Positions 34,719-43,877 of a stretch of DNA of 64,000 nucleotides are shown in pieces. Position numbers and translations under genes: made by a program. Origin of the DNA: Bremerella alba. GTDB taxonomy: Bacteria; Planctomycetota; Planctomycetia; Pirellulales; Pirellulaceae. The notes beneath the pieces are model-generated. The model was given only the letters and a program-made list of their open reading frames with translations, did no database searches and was not told where the DNA came from. Position 1 is the first letter of the stretch, and every line of letters begins with the position of its first letter. The stretch is from contig NZ_JABRWO010000001.1 of the NCBI RefSeq assembly GCF_013618625.1, positions 496,001 to 560,000 on the forward strand, read 5' to 3'.

Positions 34719-36023
34719 CTAAGAAGCGGGCGCCAAGCAAAATAGATGGGTGGAGGTTCGCCAATATAGTTTTCCCCCGGCAAACACGGGGCTGGCAAAG
34801 CCACTACCCTCCAGGCGAAACTCGCCCACCGAGTTAAAATCAGGGGTAGCCTCGAAGACGTGCATGGTCCCGTCCTCGTCAGGTACCAGCATGTGCTTGC
34901 CATATAAAGTCAATGAGGAACTAAAGTTACCGCCGATCCGCTTTCTCGAAAGCCGTTCGCCGGTCTGGGCGTCATAGCAAAGCCCGATTCCATCGTCGTT
35001 GACGGCATATATCTTGCCATCGTGCACTAGAGGTGACGGTACATAAATTCGCTCCCTGGCTTCCCATACGATCTCTTCACGGCCTTCCTCTTCGCTTGCA
35101 CCAACTCGAACGGCAATCGAACCATTCTGAGGATAGCCGCCGGTAGAAATCACCAAGTCCCCCGCCACCGCTGGGGTATTGGCCGTCGTCTTCGCAGGAC
35201 CATCTACCGACCATAAGAGATCGCCATTTTGGGGGTCATACGCGGACGTACTGCCGGTCCCCCCCACCAGGATCTGCTGCTTGCCGTCGATTTCGGCCAG
35301 AATGGGCGTGCCATAGCTTGGTTCGGTGGAACGCCCTACACGCCAAGCGATATCTCCGGTGTCTCGTCGCAAAGCGGCCAAAAAACCTGGCCCATTCGAG
35401 TCGGACAAGACGATCACGAACGACTCGTAAATGATTGGCGAACTCCCGTAGCCGTGCTGACTTTGGAATGGTCCGGCCTCTTTCTGCCAGACAATTTGCC
35501 CTTTCATATCGACCGCTGTGACATATAGCGAGTCTTTCACGACATACGCGGTGAAAATATAGTTGCCGTCGCTTGCCGGAGTTGCCGATGCCTGGGAATT
35601 CTTTTGATGCGTCCGCATAAAGCCGCCCTGATGGACGGTGGTGGTCCAAACGGGCTTACCCATGACCGTCTCGAAGCAGATCAGCGACTTTGTTTCTTGC
35701 TTGGCATCGGCTGTCGTCAGAAAGACTTTATCCCCGACAATAATAGGCGTAGAATGCCCTAGCCCTTGGATTTTGGCACTCCAGACAACGTTTGGCTGGC
35801 TGGACCACTGAAAATCGGCGATCTCGTGATGAGCGATGCCATCGCGATCTTCTCCGCGCCACCAGGGCCAACTGCCGGGTGGCAACGACACGGGGTCTGC
35901 AGCTTGAGCGGCTTCGCCTTGCGGGGCTCGAATTTCGTCGACAGGTTCTTGCCGACAGCCAAGCAACAACGCGCCTAGCACGATCGAAAGCGACACACTT
36001 CGGCGATATCCTGCGAGCATCAT
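34719..36023 (-). CDS. PQQ-like beta-propeller lipoprotein (BamB-like fold)
   Basis: I chose ATG 36023 (434 residues) because AAGGGA lies upstream; the frame extends ten codons further. The lipobox LGALLLGC gives a predicted lipidated Cys near residue 22. The remainder has repeated propeller blades with the A-x-D-x-x-x-G-x-x-x-W pattern: CFETVMGKPVWTTTV, ALRRDTGDIAWRV, AYDPQNGDLLWSV and CYDAQTGERLSRK. The fold matches BamB/quinoprotein-like proteins. The WPWWRGEDRDGIAHHE opening is typical of planctomycete outer-membrane-biogenesis-like propellers. PQQ binding is not established. It is divergent from the TPR gene at 36187. Confidence 0.88.
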   Translation of the reverse strand: MMLAGYRRSVSLSIVLGALLLGCRQEPVDEIRAPQGEAAQAADPVSLPPGSWPWWRGEDRDGIAHHEIADFQWSSQPNVVWSAKIQGLGHSTPIIVGDKVFLTTADAKQETKSLICFETVMGKPVWTTTVHQGGFMRTHQKNSQASATPASDGNYIFTAYVVKDSLYVTAVDMKGQIVWQKEAGPFQSQHGYGSSPIIYESFVIVLSDSNGPGFLAALRRDTGDIAWRVGRSTEPSYGTPILAEIDGKQQILVGGTGSTSAYDPQNGDLLWSVDGPAKTTANTPAVAGDLVISTGGYPQNGSIAVRVGASEEEGREEIVWEARERIYVPSPLVHDGKIYAVNDDGIGLCYDAQTGERLSRKRIGGNFSSSLTLYGKHMLVPDEDGTMHVFEATPDFNSVGEFRLEGSGFASPVFAGGKLYWRTSTHLFCLAPAS

Positions 36024-36186
36024 GCGTTTCCCTTGTCGAGTCGTCCAGTTCACTGCGTCTATGCATTTTACCGGATCGAAACAAATTCCCTGAATTCTCG
36101 TCGTGGCAAGGTCTGCCTAATTGCTTAGAATAACATTCTACGCGAATCTGCTTACAAAATGTTCTCACGGAGTTAGATAAGACATC

Positions 36187-37947
36187 ATGGTTGGGCGATT
36201 CTCCCTCTTCGTGGTAGCCACACTGGTTTGTGGGCTACTTACCTTCCCTCTAGCGGCTGAGGATTACGCCGGGCAAGCCGATCTCGACAATGCCGTCGAC
36301 TTGAAACTCGATGCCGAAGGGATGGACGACCTGGCAAAAGTCGCCGAACTTTGCGAATCGGCCTTAGATAAGGGTCTCCACCAAGAAGACCAAGTCTTTG
36401 CGAAGCAGCTGCTCACCTCAGTCCGCTACCAGCGTGCCGAAGCTATGGGCAAAGGTATCTTCGAGGAAGCTCAGCAGCGCAAGGACTGGAAAGAGCTTCG
36501 CGATAAAGCCATAGCCGAAGCTGACATGGGGCTGAAGTACGACGATTCGGTCGGCATGCTGCACTTCCTCAAAGCTCGTCTTCTGCTGCTTCCAGACGGA
36601 GACCGAGACCAAGCCGAGAAGAGTATCAACAAGGCGATCGAGCTCTTAAAAGGGACCGGCGAGCCTCTCTCGAAAGCTCTGGTTGTCTCGCTTGTGTTTG
36701 CCGAAGGCTCCGATGCCCAGATCGACGTGCTGACCAAGGCCATTGAAGCCCACCCGAACAACGCCGACGCCTATCGGCTGCGTGGGTTGATGTACCTGGA
36801 ACAGGAAAAGTTTCAGGAAGCGCTGGCCGACTTGAAGGTCGTCACCGAACAACTGGCTCCCGGTGATCTGACTTCGCTACAAGCCTACGCACGTGCATTC
36901 GCCAAGCTAGGCGAATTCGACGAAGCGATCAAAGCCGTCGACCAAATCATTCAAGCCAACCCCAACTCGCCAATTGGCTACTTGCTGCGAGCCCAGTTCA
37001 AGACGATGGCCGGTAATTTGAACGCGGCGATCGAAGACCTGGATCAGGTCCTGGTTCTCGCTCCACGATCGGTGCCTGCTCTTTTGATGCGAGCAAGCTT
37101 GTACGTAGAACGTCAAGACTACAAATCGGCCCTGCAAGATGTCGAGCGTGCTTTAGCTGCTGACACCGGCAACATGCAGGCCTTGCTCATGCGTGCCACG
37201 TTGAACGCTCAGGAAGGAAAGTTCGCCGAAGCGATTCGCGATCTTGAAGCACTGCAAATTCGCAATAGCGAGAACGCCACGATCAGCTTGCAATTGGCGA
37301 CGCTTTATCAAGCCGATAAGCGTCCTCGCAAAGCAGTGGAAGTTTATGACCAGGTACTTAAAATCGAGCCAGATAATGCTATCGCATTGCGTGGCAAAGG
37401 GGACGCATTACTTTCTTACGGCAAACATGCCGAAGCAGTCGAAACCTATTTGGCCGCTTTGAAGCTTCAAGATGATGAGGAAGGCGGCATCCTGAACAAC
37501 CTGGCTTGGGTCTTGGCGACGTCTACTAAGGAAGACGTTCGCGACGGCGAGAAGGCGCTCAAGTATGCAGAGAAAGCATGCGAAGCGACCGACTACGCCC
37601 AGGCTCACATCCTTTCGACCTTGGCTGCGGCCCATGCCGAAAAGGGTGATTTCAAGGAAGCCCGCAAATGGTCGAAGAAAGCCGTTGAAGTCGCTGGCGG
37701 GGACGAAGCTGCCGCCGAAATTCGTGATCATCTGAAGAGCGAACTGGAAGCATACGATGCCAACCAGGCATGGCGAGAAATTCAAAACACCAAAGAAGGT
37801 GGCAAAATGGAGACCATCGCTGGCCCTGCTTCGAAGGTGGCCGAGCAGCTGAAAGAAGCCACCCAAGAAAAGCCCGACGACCAGAAAAAGAAAGACGACC
37901 AGCCGGAGATGCCCGAACCGGCTCCGGATATGGCCCCGGTCTCGTAA
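36187..37947 (+). CDS. Secreted tetratricopeptide-repeat protein
   Basis: The 586-residue product has a signal peptide (LFVVATLVCGLLTFPLAAED). From about residue 180 to 480 it contains roughly eight TPR units, including ADAYRLRGLMYLEQEKFQEAL, FDEAIKAVDQIIQANPNSPI, LNAAIEDLDQVLVLAPRSVP and VEVYDQVLKIEPDNAIALRG. A lysine- and aspartate-rich Pro tail (KPDDQKKKDDQPEMPEPAPD) ends the protein. It is probably a periplasmic scaffold. The terminator pair at 38002-38057 follows its stop. Confidence 0.87.
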   Translation: MVGRFSLFVVATLVCGLLTFPLAAEDYAGQADLDNAVDLKLDAEGMDDLAKVAELCESALDKGLHQEDQVFAKQLLTSVRYQRAEAMGKGIFEEAQQRKDWKELRDKAIAEADMGLKYDDSVGMLHFLKARLLLLPDGDRDQAEKSINKAIELLKGTGEPLSKALVVSLVFAEGSDAQIDVLTKAIEAHPNNADAYRLRGLMYLEQEKFQEALADLKVVTEQLAPGDLTSLQAYARAFAKLGEFDEAIKAVDQIIQANPNSPIGYLLRAQFKTMAGNLNAAIEDLDQVLVLAPRSVPALLMRASLYVERQDYKSALQDVERALAADTGNMQALLMRATLNAQEGKFAEAIRDLEALQIRNSENATISLQLATLYQADKRPRKAVEVYDQVLKIEPDNAIALRGKGDALLSYGKHAEAVETYLAALKLQDDEEGGILNNLAWVLATSTKEDVRDGEKALKYAEKACEATDYAQAHILSTLAAAHAEKGDFKEARKWSKKAVEVAGGDEAAAEIRDHLKSELEAYDANQAWREIQNTKEGGKMETIAGPASKVAEQLKEATQEKPDDQKKKDDQPEMPEPAPDMAPVS

Positions 37948-38001
37948 GCCGACCTATTTTTGTTTGCTTCGCCTCGGGAGATTCGAAAGAATGAACGCAG
38001 A

Positions 38002-38057
38002 GGGCAAACACCAACACAAGTGCTTGCCCTGGCCTCTTTAGACGCCAGGGCTTTTTT
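38002..38057 (+). terminator. Terminator with overlapping alternative hairpin, possible attenuator
   Basis: GCCCTGGC (38026-38033) pairs with GCCAGGGC (38044-38051), followed by six T (38052-38057): a classic terminator. The upstream GGGCAA (38002-38007) can instead pair with TTGCCC (38024-38029), aided by CAC/GTG inside, and would consume the 5' arm of the terminator. The structure ends 20 bases before the dehydratase ATG. It at least closes the TPR gene; attenuation of the downstream gene is inferred. Confidence 0.75.
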
Positions 38058-38076
38058 CATGAAGGGACTCCACGCA

Positions 38077-38439
38077 ATGGATATTCAAACGTCGGATCAA
38101 CTGACGCAGAAGAAGTGCAAGCCGTGCGAAGGGGGTGTGGATGCGTGCAGCTTAAACGAAGCCAACGATCAATTAGCCAAGCTCGACGGTTGGTACCTAA
38201 CGCACGACGGCCAGCGAATTCGTAAGGACTGGACCGTAAAGAATTTCATCGCTGGCATGGAATTCTTTAACAAGGTCGCCGAAGTAGCCGAATCAGACGG
38301 GCACCACCCCGACCTGCACATCGTCGGATATCGGAATGCTTCGATCGAACTATGGACCCACGCGATCGGCGGACTTAGCGAGAACGACTTTATCCTAGCC
38401 GCCAAGATCGATGCGTTGCCGGTGGAAGTGAAGTCGTAA
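38077..38439 (+). CDS. phhB: Pterin-4a-carbinolamine dehydratase (PCD/DCoH)
   Basis: PCD dehydrates 4a-hydroxytetrahydropterin, the product of aromatic amino-acid hydroxylases, to recycle the pterin cofactor. The ATG at 38077 gives 121 residues and has AAGGG upstream; an ATG at 38059 abuts the terminator T tract. The family motif is complete: ESDGHHPDLHIVGYRN with the catalytic His pair and third His, followed by VEIWTHAIGGLSENDF-like sequence (IELWTHAIGGLSENDFILA). The N-terminal KKCKPCEGG is common in bacterial members. No aromatic hydroxylase gene lies in the window, so the role in pterin recycling is assumed. Confidence 0.9.
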   Translation: MDIQTSDQLTQKKCKPCEGGVDACSLNEANDQLAKLDGWYLTHDGQRIRKDWTVKNFIAGMEFFNKVAEVAESDGHHPDLHIVGYRNASIELWTHAIGGLSENDFILAAKIDALPVEVKS

Positions 38440-38563
38440 GTAACAGGCAGGGGCAAACGTGTCCGTATTAAGACCTGGTTAAACATCACGCAGGACGAAT
38501 TTGCGTTTTGCACGGGGTAACCTAAACTTTAGGCAGTCTTTACGCACGCGTTTCACCCCCACC

Positions 38564-38920
38564 ATGGTTATGGACGACGAGACGGTATTACTCGATAAAC
38601 CTCAGCTTCCGGCGGTCAGCGCCGAGGCTGCCCTACCGTCCGAGCGGGTCATCGAAGGCGGCCTTCCGCACAGCATTCGGTCGGCCGCGCGTAGCCATAC
38701 GATAATCTGGATCGTGATCCTGTCGATTGGTCCGTTAGGCTTGCCGCTGTTATGGGTGAGCCCCAAGTACCCGACTTGGTCGAAGGTACTGATCTCGCTG
38801 GCCACCGTTTTCTTCACAATTATTTTGCCGATTTTGGTCGTGATCTATTGTGGCGAGTTTCTCGTTCGCCCGGTGCTAGATGCACTGGAAGAAGCGAACC
38901 GATCCGGCGGTGCAATCTAA
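38564..38920 (+). CDS. Hypothetical two-TM membrane protein
   Basis: The 118-residue product from ATG 38564 (or ATG 38570) has an acidic soluble N-terminus. Two hydrophobic helices follow: TIIWIVILSIGPLGLPLLW and LISLATVFFTIILPILVVIYC. A short charged tail ends the protein (LEEANRSGGAI). No ribosome-binding site is obvious for either start. No family was recognised. It is convergent with the phosphatase gene, only seven bases apart. Confidence 0.6.
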   Translation: MVMDDETVLLDKPQLPAVSAEAALPSERVIEGGLPHSIRSAARSHTIIWIVILSIGPLGLPLLWVSPKYPTWSKVLISLATVFFTIILPILVVIYCGEFLVRPVLDALEEANRSGGAI

Positions 38921-38927
38921 CGGCCTG

Positions 38928-39473
38928 TTAGGTCTTGGCCGTTTCCTGCAAGCGTCGGTAGTAGGCTTGTACGACTGGTCGACGATAAAGGGTCGCCAAC
39001 ACCTGGCGTCGCTTCTCTAAAAGATAAACCTGGGCCTGTTCCGGGCTCATGTCCTTGGCCTTCATCAGCCAGCACAGCACGATGGTCGCACTGCGTGCTC
39101 GGCCTGCTTTGCAGTGGACGTAGACGTCCTTCTCTTGGGCAACGAACTTTTCGATAAAACAGACCCCTTCGTCGATATCCTCGACACTAGGTGGGGTGAA
39201 GTCGACAGTCGGTAGATAAAGCTGTTCGACGCCGTGCTCTTTATAGACGTCCAGAGGCCCTTCATATTCGTGGCACGTATTGATGACGCCCTTGATGCCG
39301 CTTTCAGCCAGATCGACAGCCATCTTGCGCGAAGGGACGGCACCGACGAAAACATGCGGATCGATTTCGTCGTACCAGCGCCACCACTTGAGCCGCCGGA
39401 TCATCGTCCAGTTATAGACGTACGAAGGCCAGTAAATTGATTTCGCGTACAAGTGCTGAAAAAAACGCTTCAT
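38928..39473 (-). CDS. Dual-specificity phosphatase, PTPMT1-like
   Basis: The 181-residue product has the phosphatase loop VHCKAGRARSAT (Cys121, Arg127) and a plausible general-acid Asp91 in LPTVDFTPP. The H-C-K-A-G-R-x-R-S form is typical of PTPMT1/phosphatidylglycerophosphate phosphatases. The N-terminus is rich in Trp, Tyr and Arg (YWPSYVYNWTMIRRLKWWRWYDE), which could attach it to the membrane surface. It may therefore act on phosphatidylglycerophosphate or inositol phosphates, but the substrate is inferred. A TTG start three codons upstream is also possible. Confidence 0.85.
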   Translation of the reverse strand: MKRFFQHLYAKSIYWPSYVYNWTMIRRLKWWRWYDEIDPHVFVGAVPSRKMAVDLAESGIKGVINTCHEYEGPLDVYKEHGVEQLYLPTVDFTPPSVEDIDEGVCFIEKFVAQEKDVYVHCKAGRARSATIVLCWLMKAKDMSPEQAQVYLLEKRRQVLATLYRRPVVQAYYRRLQETAKT

Positions 39474-39676
39474 GATGGGCAAAAACAGTCTATTTCCGTG
39501 GGATATTCAAGTTTCAACTGAGGAAGTTAGGCAATTGATTCCCTTTATTTATTTCACCGATTATGATGGTTGGCGGTCGCTGAGCCCACCCTGCCCGTGC
39601 GAAATGTCGAGGCAGCCTACCCATACAGGGCAAATACCATGCCCACCTGTAAACACCCTCGAGGAGAACCCAATCT

Positions 39677-41209
39677 ATGCTACGTCTGGTGTGTAGCGTT
39701 GGCCTATCGTTGATTTTGGCCTCATTCGTCGTCGCCGAAGAGCCTGCTTTGAATCAACCTCCTAAAGGCTTCCAGCAACTCTTTAATGGCAAAGATCTCA
39801 CCGGCTGGAAAGGGCTTGTCGCCAATCCGAAGAAGCGGGCCGAGATGTCGCAGGAAGAGCTCTCGAAAGCCCAAGCCTCGGCCGACGAGTCGATGCGCGC
39901 ACATTGGCAAGCAAAAGATGGCGTTCTGGTCTTCGATGGCAAAGGGCAAAGTCTCTGCACGGCGAAGGATTACGCCGACTTCGAGATGTACGTCGACTTC
40001 AAAATCAAAGAAGCCGGTGATAGCGGCATCTACGTCCGTGGCAGCCCGCAAATTCAGATTTGGGACCCTGGCAATAAGAAGCCTAACCCCAACGGTGTCG
40101 GCTCTGGCGGTCTGTACAACAACAAGAACAACCCCAGCGAGCCGTTGGTTACCGCTGATAACCCGATCGGCGAGTGGAATACGTTTTTCATTCGTATGAT
40201 CGGCGACCGCGTTACCATCAAGCTGAACGGCAAACTGGTGACCGATGACGTCGTGCTCGAAAATTACTGGGAACGCGACAAGCCGGTCTACCGCACCGGC
40301 CAAATCGAACTGCAGAACCACGGCAACACGCTTTACTTCCGAAATATCTACATTCGCGAACTGGTCACGCCTGAGCAACTCGCAAAGATCGAAGAGACTC
40401 TGCCGGCAGAGCCTCGTGTCGAGCCGAAGCAAAAGCACAATGTGTTGGTCTTTACCCGCTACCACGGCTACCGTCACAGCTCGATTCCTGTCGGTGCAAT
40501 GGCCGTGAAGATGCTAGGAGAAAAGACCGGCGTTTTCGACGCTCGCATTACCAACGACCTAACCATGCTCGCTCCGGAAACGCTTGCCGACTACGACGCA
40601 ATAGTGATGGTTAACACGACTGGCCCCTGGATCAAACCGCGCGACGAGGACATCGCCAAGCTGGCCGCAGCCGGCCAGGAAATGACAAAGGAAGACGCGG
40701 AAAAGATGTTCCGTGAAAGCCTGCTCAACTTTGTCTCGAGCGGCAAAGGACTTGTCGGATTTCATGCTGCCAGCGACGCCAACTACCACTGGGAAGATTT
40801 CGGCAAACTGATCGGCGGCTACTTCCATGGTCACCCCTGGCACGAGAAGGTGGGCATCAAAGTCGATAACCCAGAGCACCCGCTGATGAACGCATTCGGT
40901 GGCGAGAACTTCACCATCGTTGACGAGATCTACCAGTTCCGCGATCCTTACTCCCGCGATGCGTTGCACGTACTGCTCTCGCTGGATGTCGACAACACGA
41001 ACATGGCCAAGAAGGGCATCCATCGCAAGGATAGCGACTTCGCCGTTTCGTGGGTTCGCAAATGGGGTGACGGTCGCGTGTTCTACAGTTCGCTGGGACA
41101 TCGCGAAGAGATCTATTGGAATCCCCAGATGTTGAAGTTCTACCTCGACGGCATTCAGTTCGCTCTGGGCGATATCGATGGCCCGACGGCCCCGAGTGGA
41201 ACTGAATAA
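39677..41209 (+). CDS. Secreted DUF1080-ThuA fusion protein
   Basis: The product is 510 residues from ATG with GAGGAG upstream, with a signal peptide (VGLSLILASFVVAEE). Residues about 30-235 form DUF1080, a laminarinase-like beta-sandwich (LFNGKDLTGWKGL, YVDFKIKEAGDSGIYVRG, NTLYFRNIYIREL). Residues about 255-500 form a ThuA glutamine-amidotransferase-like domain (VLVFTRYHGYRHSSIP, GLVGFHAASDANYHWEDFGK, FYSSLGHREEIYWNPQ). The pairing suggests a secreted carbohydrate-processing protein, but neither domain has a proven reaction here. A second ThuA gene follows 120 bases downstream. Confidence 0.9.
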   Translation: MLRLVCSVGLSLILASFVVAEEPALNQPPKGFQQLFNGKDLTGWKGLVANPKKRAEMSQEELSKAQASADESMRAHWQAKDGVLVFDGKGQSLCTAKDYADFEMYVDFKIKEAGDSGIYVRGSPQIQIWDPGNKKPNPNGVGSGGLYNNKNNPSEPLVTADNPIGEWNTFFIRMIGDRVTIKLNGKLVTDDVVLENYWERDKPVYRTGQIELQNHGNTLYFRNIYIRELVTPEQLAKIEETLPAEPRVEPKQKHNVLVFTRYHGYRHSSIPVGAMAVKMLGEKTGVFDARITNDLTMLAPETLADYDAIVMVNTTGPWIKPRDEDIAKLAAAGQEMTKEDAEKMFRESLLNFVSSGKGLVGFHAASDANYHWEDFGKLIGGYFHGHPWHEKVGIKVDNPEHPLMNAFGGENFTIVDEIYQFRDPYSRDALHVLLSLDVDNTNMAKKGIHRKDSDFAVSWVRKWGDGRVFYSSLGHREEIYWNPQMLKFYLDGIQFALGDIDGPTAPSGTE

Positions 41210-41329
41210 GAAAGAACAATATCGGCATGAATCGACACCGCGAAAACGAGCGGAGCGATTCTGTTTCTATCCGTGTAAACCGTAGTCCTCTTCCCTGCCT
41301 ATTCGACTACTCCTCAAGGAATTTCCCTT

Positions 41330-42187
41330 ATGACGCTTCGCTTAGTTCGCCCCTTGTTGGTAATGCTCTTCGCCTTGGCGATCGCTGCCACTTCCCACGC
41401 GGAAGAAAAAGCCAAACTGAAGGCCCTGTTAATCACCGGTGGTTGCTGCCACGACTACCCCAACCAGATTAAAATCATCACAGAAGGTCTCAGCCAGCGT
41501 GTAAGCATCGATTGGGATGTGGCCCTGGCCGGAGACGATCGAAAGACCAAAGTTCCGGTTTACGAGAACCATGACTGGATTAAGCCGTACGATTTGGTCG
41601 TGCACAACGAATGCTACGGCGGGGTCGAAAACGTCGACTTTGTTGAAGGCATCGTCCAAGCACACACCGAAAACAAAATTCCGGCTATCTTCGTTCACTG
41701 CTCGATGCACAGCTACCGCAACGCGAAGACAGACGAGTGGCGAAAACTGATCGGCATGCGAAGCACCAGCCATGAAGGTAAACACCCGCTGGATGTGGTG
41801 ACGCTTGTGGAAGATCACCCGATCATGCAAGGATTCCCCCAGAACTGGAAGGTCGATCGCGGCGAGCTTTACAAGATCGAAAAGACGTGGGATACGGCCA
41901 CCCCCCTGGCCAAAGCTTACGGAGTCGACACCAAGAAGGACCACGCTGTCATCTGGTGCAACGAATATGAAGGAACCAAGACCTTCTCGACCACCTTAGG
42001 GCACTACAACGAAACGATGAATAACGACGATTGGCTGAGCCTGGTCGCACGCGGTATTCTCTGGAGCGTCGACGGCCTGAATGAAGACGGCACCACGAAA
42101 GCTGGCTTCGAAGGTACCGGCAAGGTCGAGATCGACCTCAGCAAACCCAACCCAGATAAAGACAAGAACCCCACCCCAGCGAAGTAG
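41330..42187 (+). CDS. Secreted ThuA-domain protein
   Basis: The 285-residue product has a signal peptide (VMLFALAIAATSHAEE). A single ThuA domain covers nearly everything: LLITGGCCHDYPNQI, VHNECYGGVENVDFVEGI, AIFVHCSMHSYRN and FSTTLGHYNETMNNDDWL. The ThuA blocks resemble those in the preceding fusion. ThuA proteins are linked to trehalose or disaccharide use in some bacteria; for planctomycete versions the substrate is unknown. A terminator follows, so it closes the two-gene unit. Confidence 0.9.
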   Translation: MTLRLVRPLLVMLFALAIAATSHAEEKAKLKALLITGGCCHDYPNQIKIITEGLSQRVSIDWDVALAGDDRKTKVPVYENHDWIKPYDLVVHNECYGGVENVDFVEGIVQAHTENKIPAIFVHCSMHSYRNAKTDEWRKLIGMRSTSHEGKHPLDVVTLVEDHPIMQGFPQNWKVDRGELYKIEKTWDTATPLAKAYGVDTKKDHAVIWCNEYEGTKTFSTTLGHYNETMNNDDWLSLVARGILWSVDGLNEDGTTKAGFEGTGKVEIDLSKPNPDKDKNPTPAK

Positions 42188-42227
42188 GAATCTCACGCGA
42201 AGTTCTTATCTTCTAATGCTTTAGCAA

Positions 42228-42262
42228 ATGGCTATCCGCCTCCTGGTGGATAGCCATTTTTT
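42228..42262 (+). terminator. Rho-independent terminator of the ThuA gene
   Basis: ATGGCTATCC (42228-42237) pairs with GGATAGCCAT (42248-42257), with a 10-nt loop and a run of T (42257-42262). It lies 41 bases after the ThuA stop. Confidence 0.9.
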
Positions 42263-42334
42263 ATTGGGATGCCACGCTTCTGATATGTCTGATAGACCGG
42301 CGTCTGGAAATTACCGTTGCATAGCCAACAAAGG

Positions 42335-42363
42335 TGGCATATAACCCGCTACATTGGTATAAT
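42335..42363 (+). promoter_or_regulatory. Possible promoter of the DUF1559 gene
   Basis: A perfect TATAAT (42358-42363) lies 67 bases before the ATG. At 17 bases upstream is TGGCAT (42335-42340), a poor match to TTGACA. The -10 match is good, the -35 weak. Confidence 0.4.
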
Positions 42364-42430
42364 AGCTTGATCATCCTTCGTCTGAATCCTGCCTACTATC
42401 GCTATATATTCCCGCCAAGTGAGTATCTGT

Positions 42431-43393
42431 ATGTCTCGTACCAAGCAAAGCCACGGGTTCACCCTTGTGGAACTTCTGGTGGTGATTGCCATCATCGGCG
42501 TGCTAATAGCCCTACTTCTTCCTGCTGTCCAACAAGCACGCGAAGCGGCTCGACGCATGAGCTGCACGAATAACCTGAAGAACATCGGCCTCGGATTGCA
42601 CAACTATCACGACACGTTTGGTAGTTTTCCTTCGGGCTACATCAGCAACCGAGCCCAAGTTGCTTCCAGTGGAAATTGCTGGAACTCGGCCGGCGATAAC
42701 AATGCGTTCGCGCCTTGGACCGCGATGCTGCTTCCCTTTCTTGAACAGAACGCACTTCACGATCAGTTCAACTTTGGTGAAAAGTTCACGATGAATCCGG
42801 TGGATGGTGCCGGCAGCGCCAACAACCGTCCACTCTGGGAGTTGCCATTGGACATCTATCAATGTCCATCTGATCCGCGAACCTCGATTCAGGAAAACCT
42901 GTTGTGCTATATGGGAGTCATGGGAGGCGGAATCTGGGATTCGTCTTCGAGTACTTACGACTTTCAATGTCGCGCGTCGAGCGATCCACTTCGCGGCAAC
43001 GATACCAACGGGATGCTCTACCACAACTCAGGCGTGAAGTTTCGTGATGCGACCGACGGCACAACCCATGTGGTGATGGTCGGGGAAAGCCGCTACCAAA
43101 CGCATAGCCGCCCCGACAACAAGACCTTTGGATGGGCCAGTAGCGCTAACATTAACAATCTGTGGTGCTTGCCTGGCACACTGGCCAGTGCCCTCGCTCC
43201 GATCAACTCACTGCCCGACGCCACACACAGTACGCAGTCTCGCTGCTTTGGTAGCTACCATCCAGGCGGCTGCGCAATGCTGATGAGCGATGCCTCGGTA
43301 CAGTTCTTCGTTGAAACAATGGATACGCAAATGTACAGTCAGCTGGCCATCCGCAACGATGGTTTGCCAATCAGTGGTTTCAGCAAGAACTAA
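42431..43393 (+). CDS. DUF1559 prepilin-like protein (type IV pilin N-terminus)
   Basis: The product is 320 residues from ATG 42431. It begins with a prepilin leader ending HG, then [22 protein letters not shown], the class III/G-type pseudopilin signature cleaved by PilD. The DUF1559 domain follows with [48 protein letters not shown] and [17 protein letters not shown]. The family is hugely expanded in planctomycetes and is thought to form surface appendages or secretion-associated filaments. It forms a pair with the lipoprotein gene 18 bases downstream. Confidence 0.93.
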   Translation: MSRTKQSHGFTLVELLVVIAIIGVLIALLLPAVQQAREAARRMSCTNNLKNIGLGLHNYHDTFGSFPSGYISNRAQVASSGNCWNSAGDNNAFAPWTAMLLPFLEQNALHDQFNFGEKFTMNPVDGAGSANNRPLWELPLDIYQCPSDPRTSIQENLLCYMGVMGGGIWDSSSSTYDFQCRASSDPLRGNDTNGMLYHNSGVKFRDATDGTTHVVMVGESRYQTHSRPDNKTFGWASSANINNLWCLPGTLASALAPINSLPDATHSTQSRCFGSYHPGGCAMLMSDASVQFFVETMDTQMYSQLAIRNDGLPISGFSKN

Positions 43394-43411
43394 CCAGCGG
43401 AGCGCGATCTC

Positions 43412-43801
43412 ATGAAGACAACTGCTTATGCGACTGGGGTGGTAGTTTGTTGCCTGCTAGTTCTAGGCTGCACGAAGTCTGATGGTCTTGAGCGGCACAA
43501 ACTATCTGGCACCGTCACCTACGATGGTCAGCCGGTTCCTCAAGGGGAAATCCAGTTCACGCCGAATTCTCGCGAAGGAAATCCCGGCCCCGGGACCTTC
43601 ATTAAAATAGAAAATGGCCACTACGAGACCCCGTCTGGCAAGGGAGTTCTCGGCGGCGCTTACGGTGTTCGGATTGTTGGCTACGATGGAAAAGCCAACA
43701 CCGAGAGCGACATGGGAGTGAGTCTGTTCAATCCCTATTCGGAGAGAATCGATCTACCCAAGGAAGATTCAACAAGGGACTTTCAAGTATCCAAGCGATA
43801 A
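43412..43801 (+). CDS. Small lipoprotein partner of DUF1559 protein
   Basis: The 129-residue product has a lipobox (CCLLVLGC, Cys20). The body starts LSGTVTYDGQPVPQGEIQFTP, the carboxypeptidase-regulatory-like beta-sandwich common in lipoproteins encoded next to DUF1559 genes. The short GGAG-like region before its ATG and an 18-bp gap after the DUF1559 stop imply co-transcription. It probably sits at the membrane beside the pilin-like protein. A terminator follows at 43829. Confidence 0.85.
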   Translation: MKTTAYATGVVVCCLLVLGCTKSDGLERHKLSGTVTYDGQPVPQGEIQFTPNSREGNPGPGTFIKIENGHYETPSGKGVLGGAYGVRIVGYDGKANTESDMGVSLFNPYSERIDLPKEDSTRDFQVSKR

Positions 43802-43828
43802 CCACTTCCCTCAGCACTGATTCGACGA

Positions 43829-43860
43829 AAGCAGCCTATAAACGCCAGGCTGCTTTTTTT
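43829..43860 (+). terminator. Rho-independent terminator
   Basis: AGCAGCCT (43830-43837) pairs with AGGCTGCT (43847-43854), followed by a run of seven T (43854-43860). It closes the DUF1559/lipoprotein pair and stands between convergent genes. Confidence 0.92.
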
Positions 43861-43877
43861 GTTACCGCTGTTCGTCT

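Noticed and set aside
34498-34722. 74-codon frame before the lipoprotein gene
   Set aside because: It lacks a ribosome-binding site and overlaps the end of the convergent lipoprotein gene.
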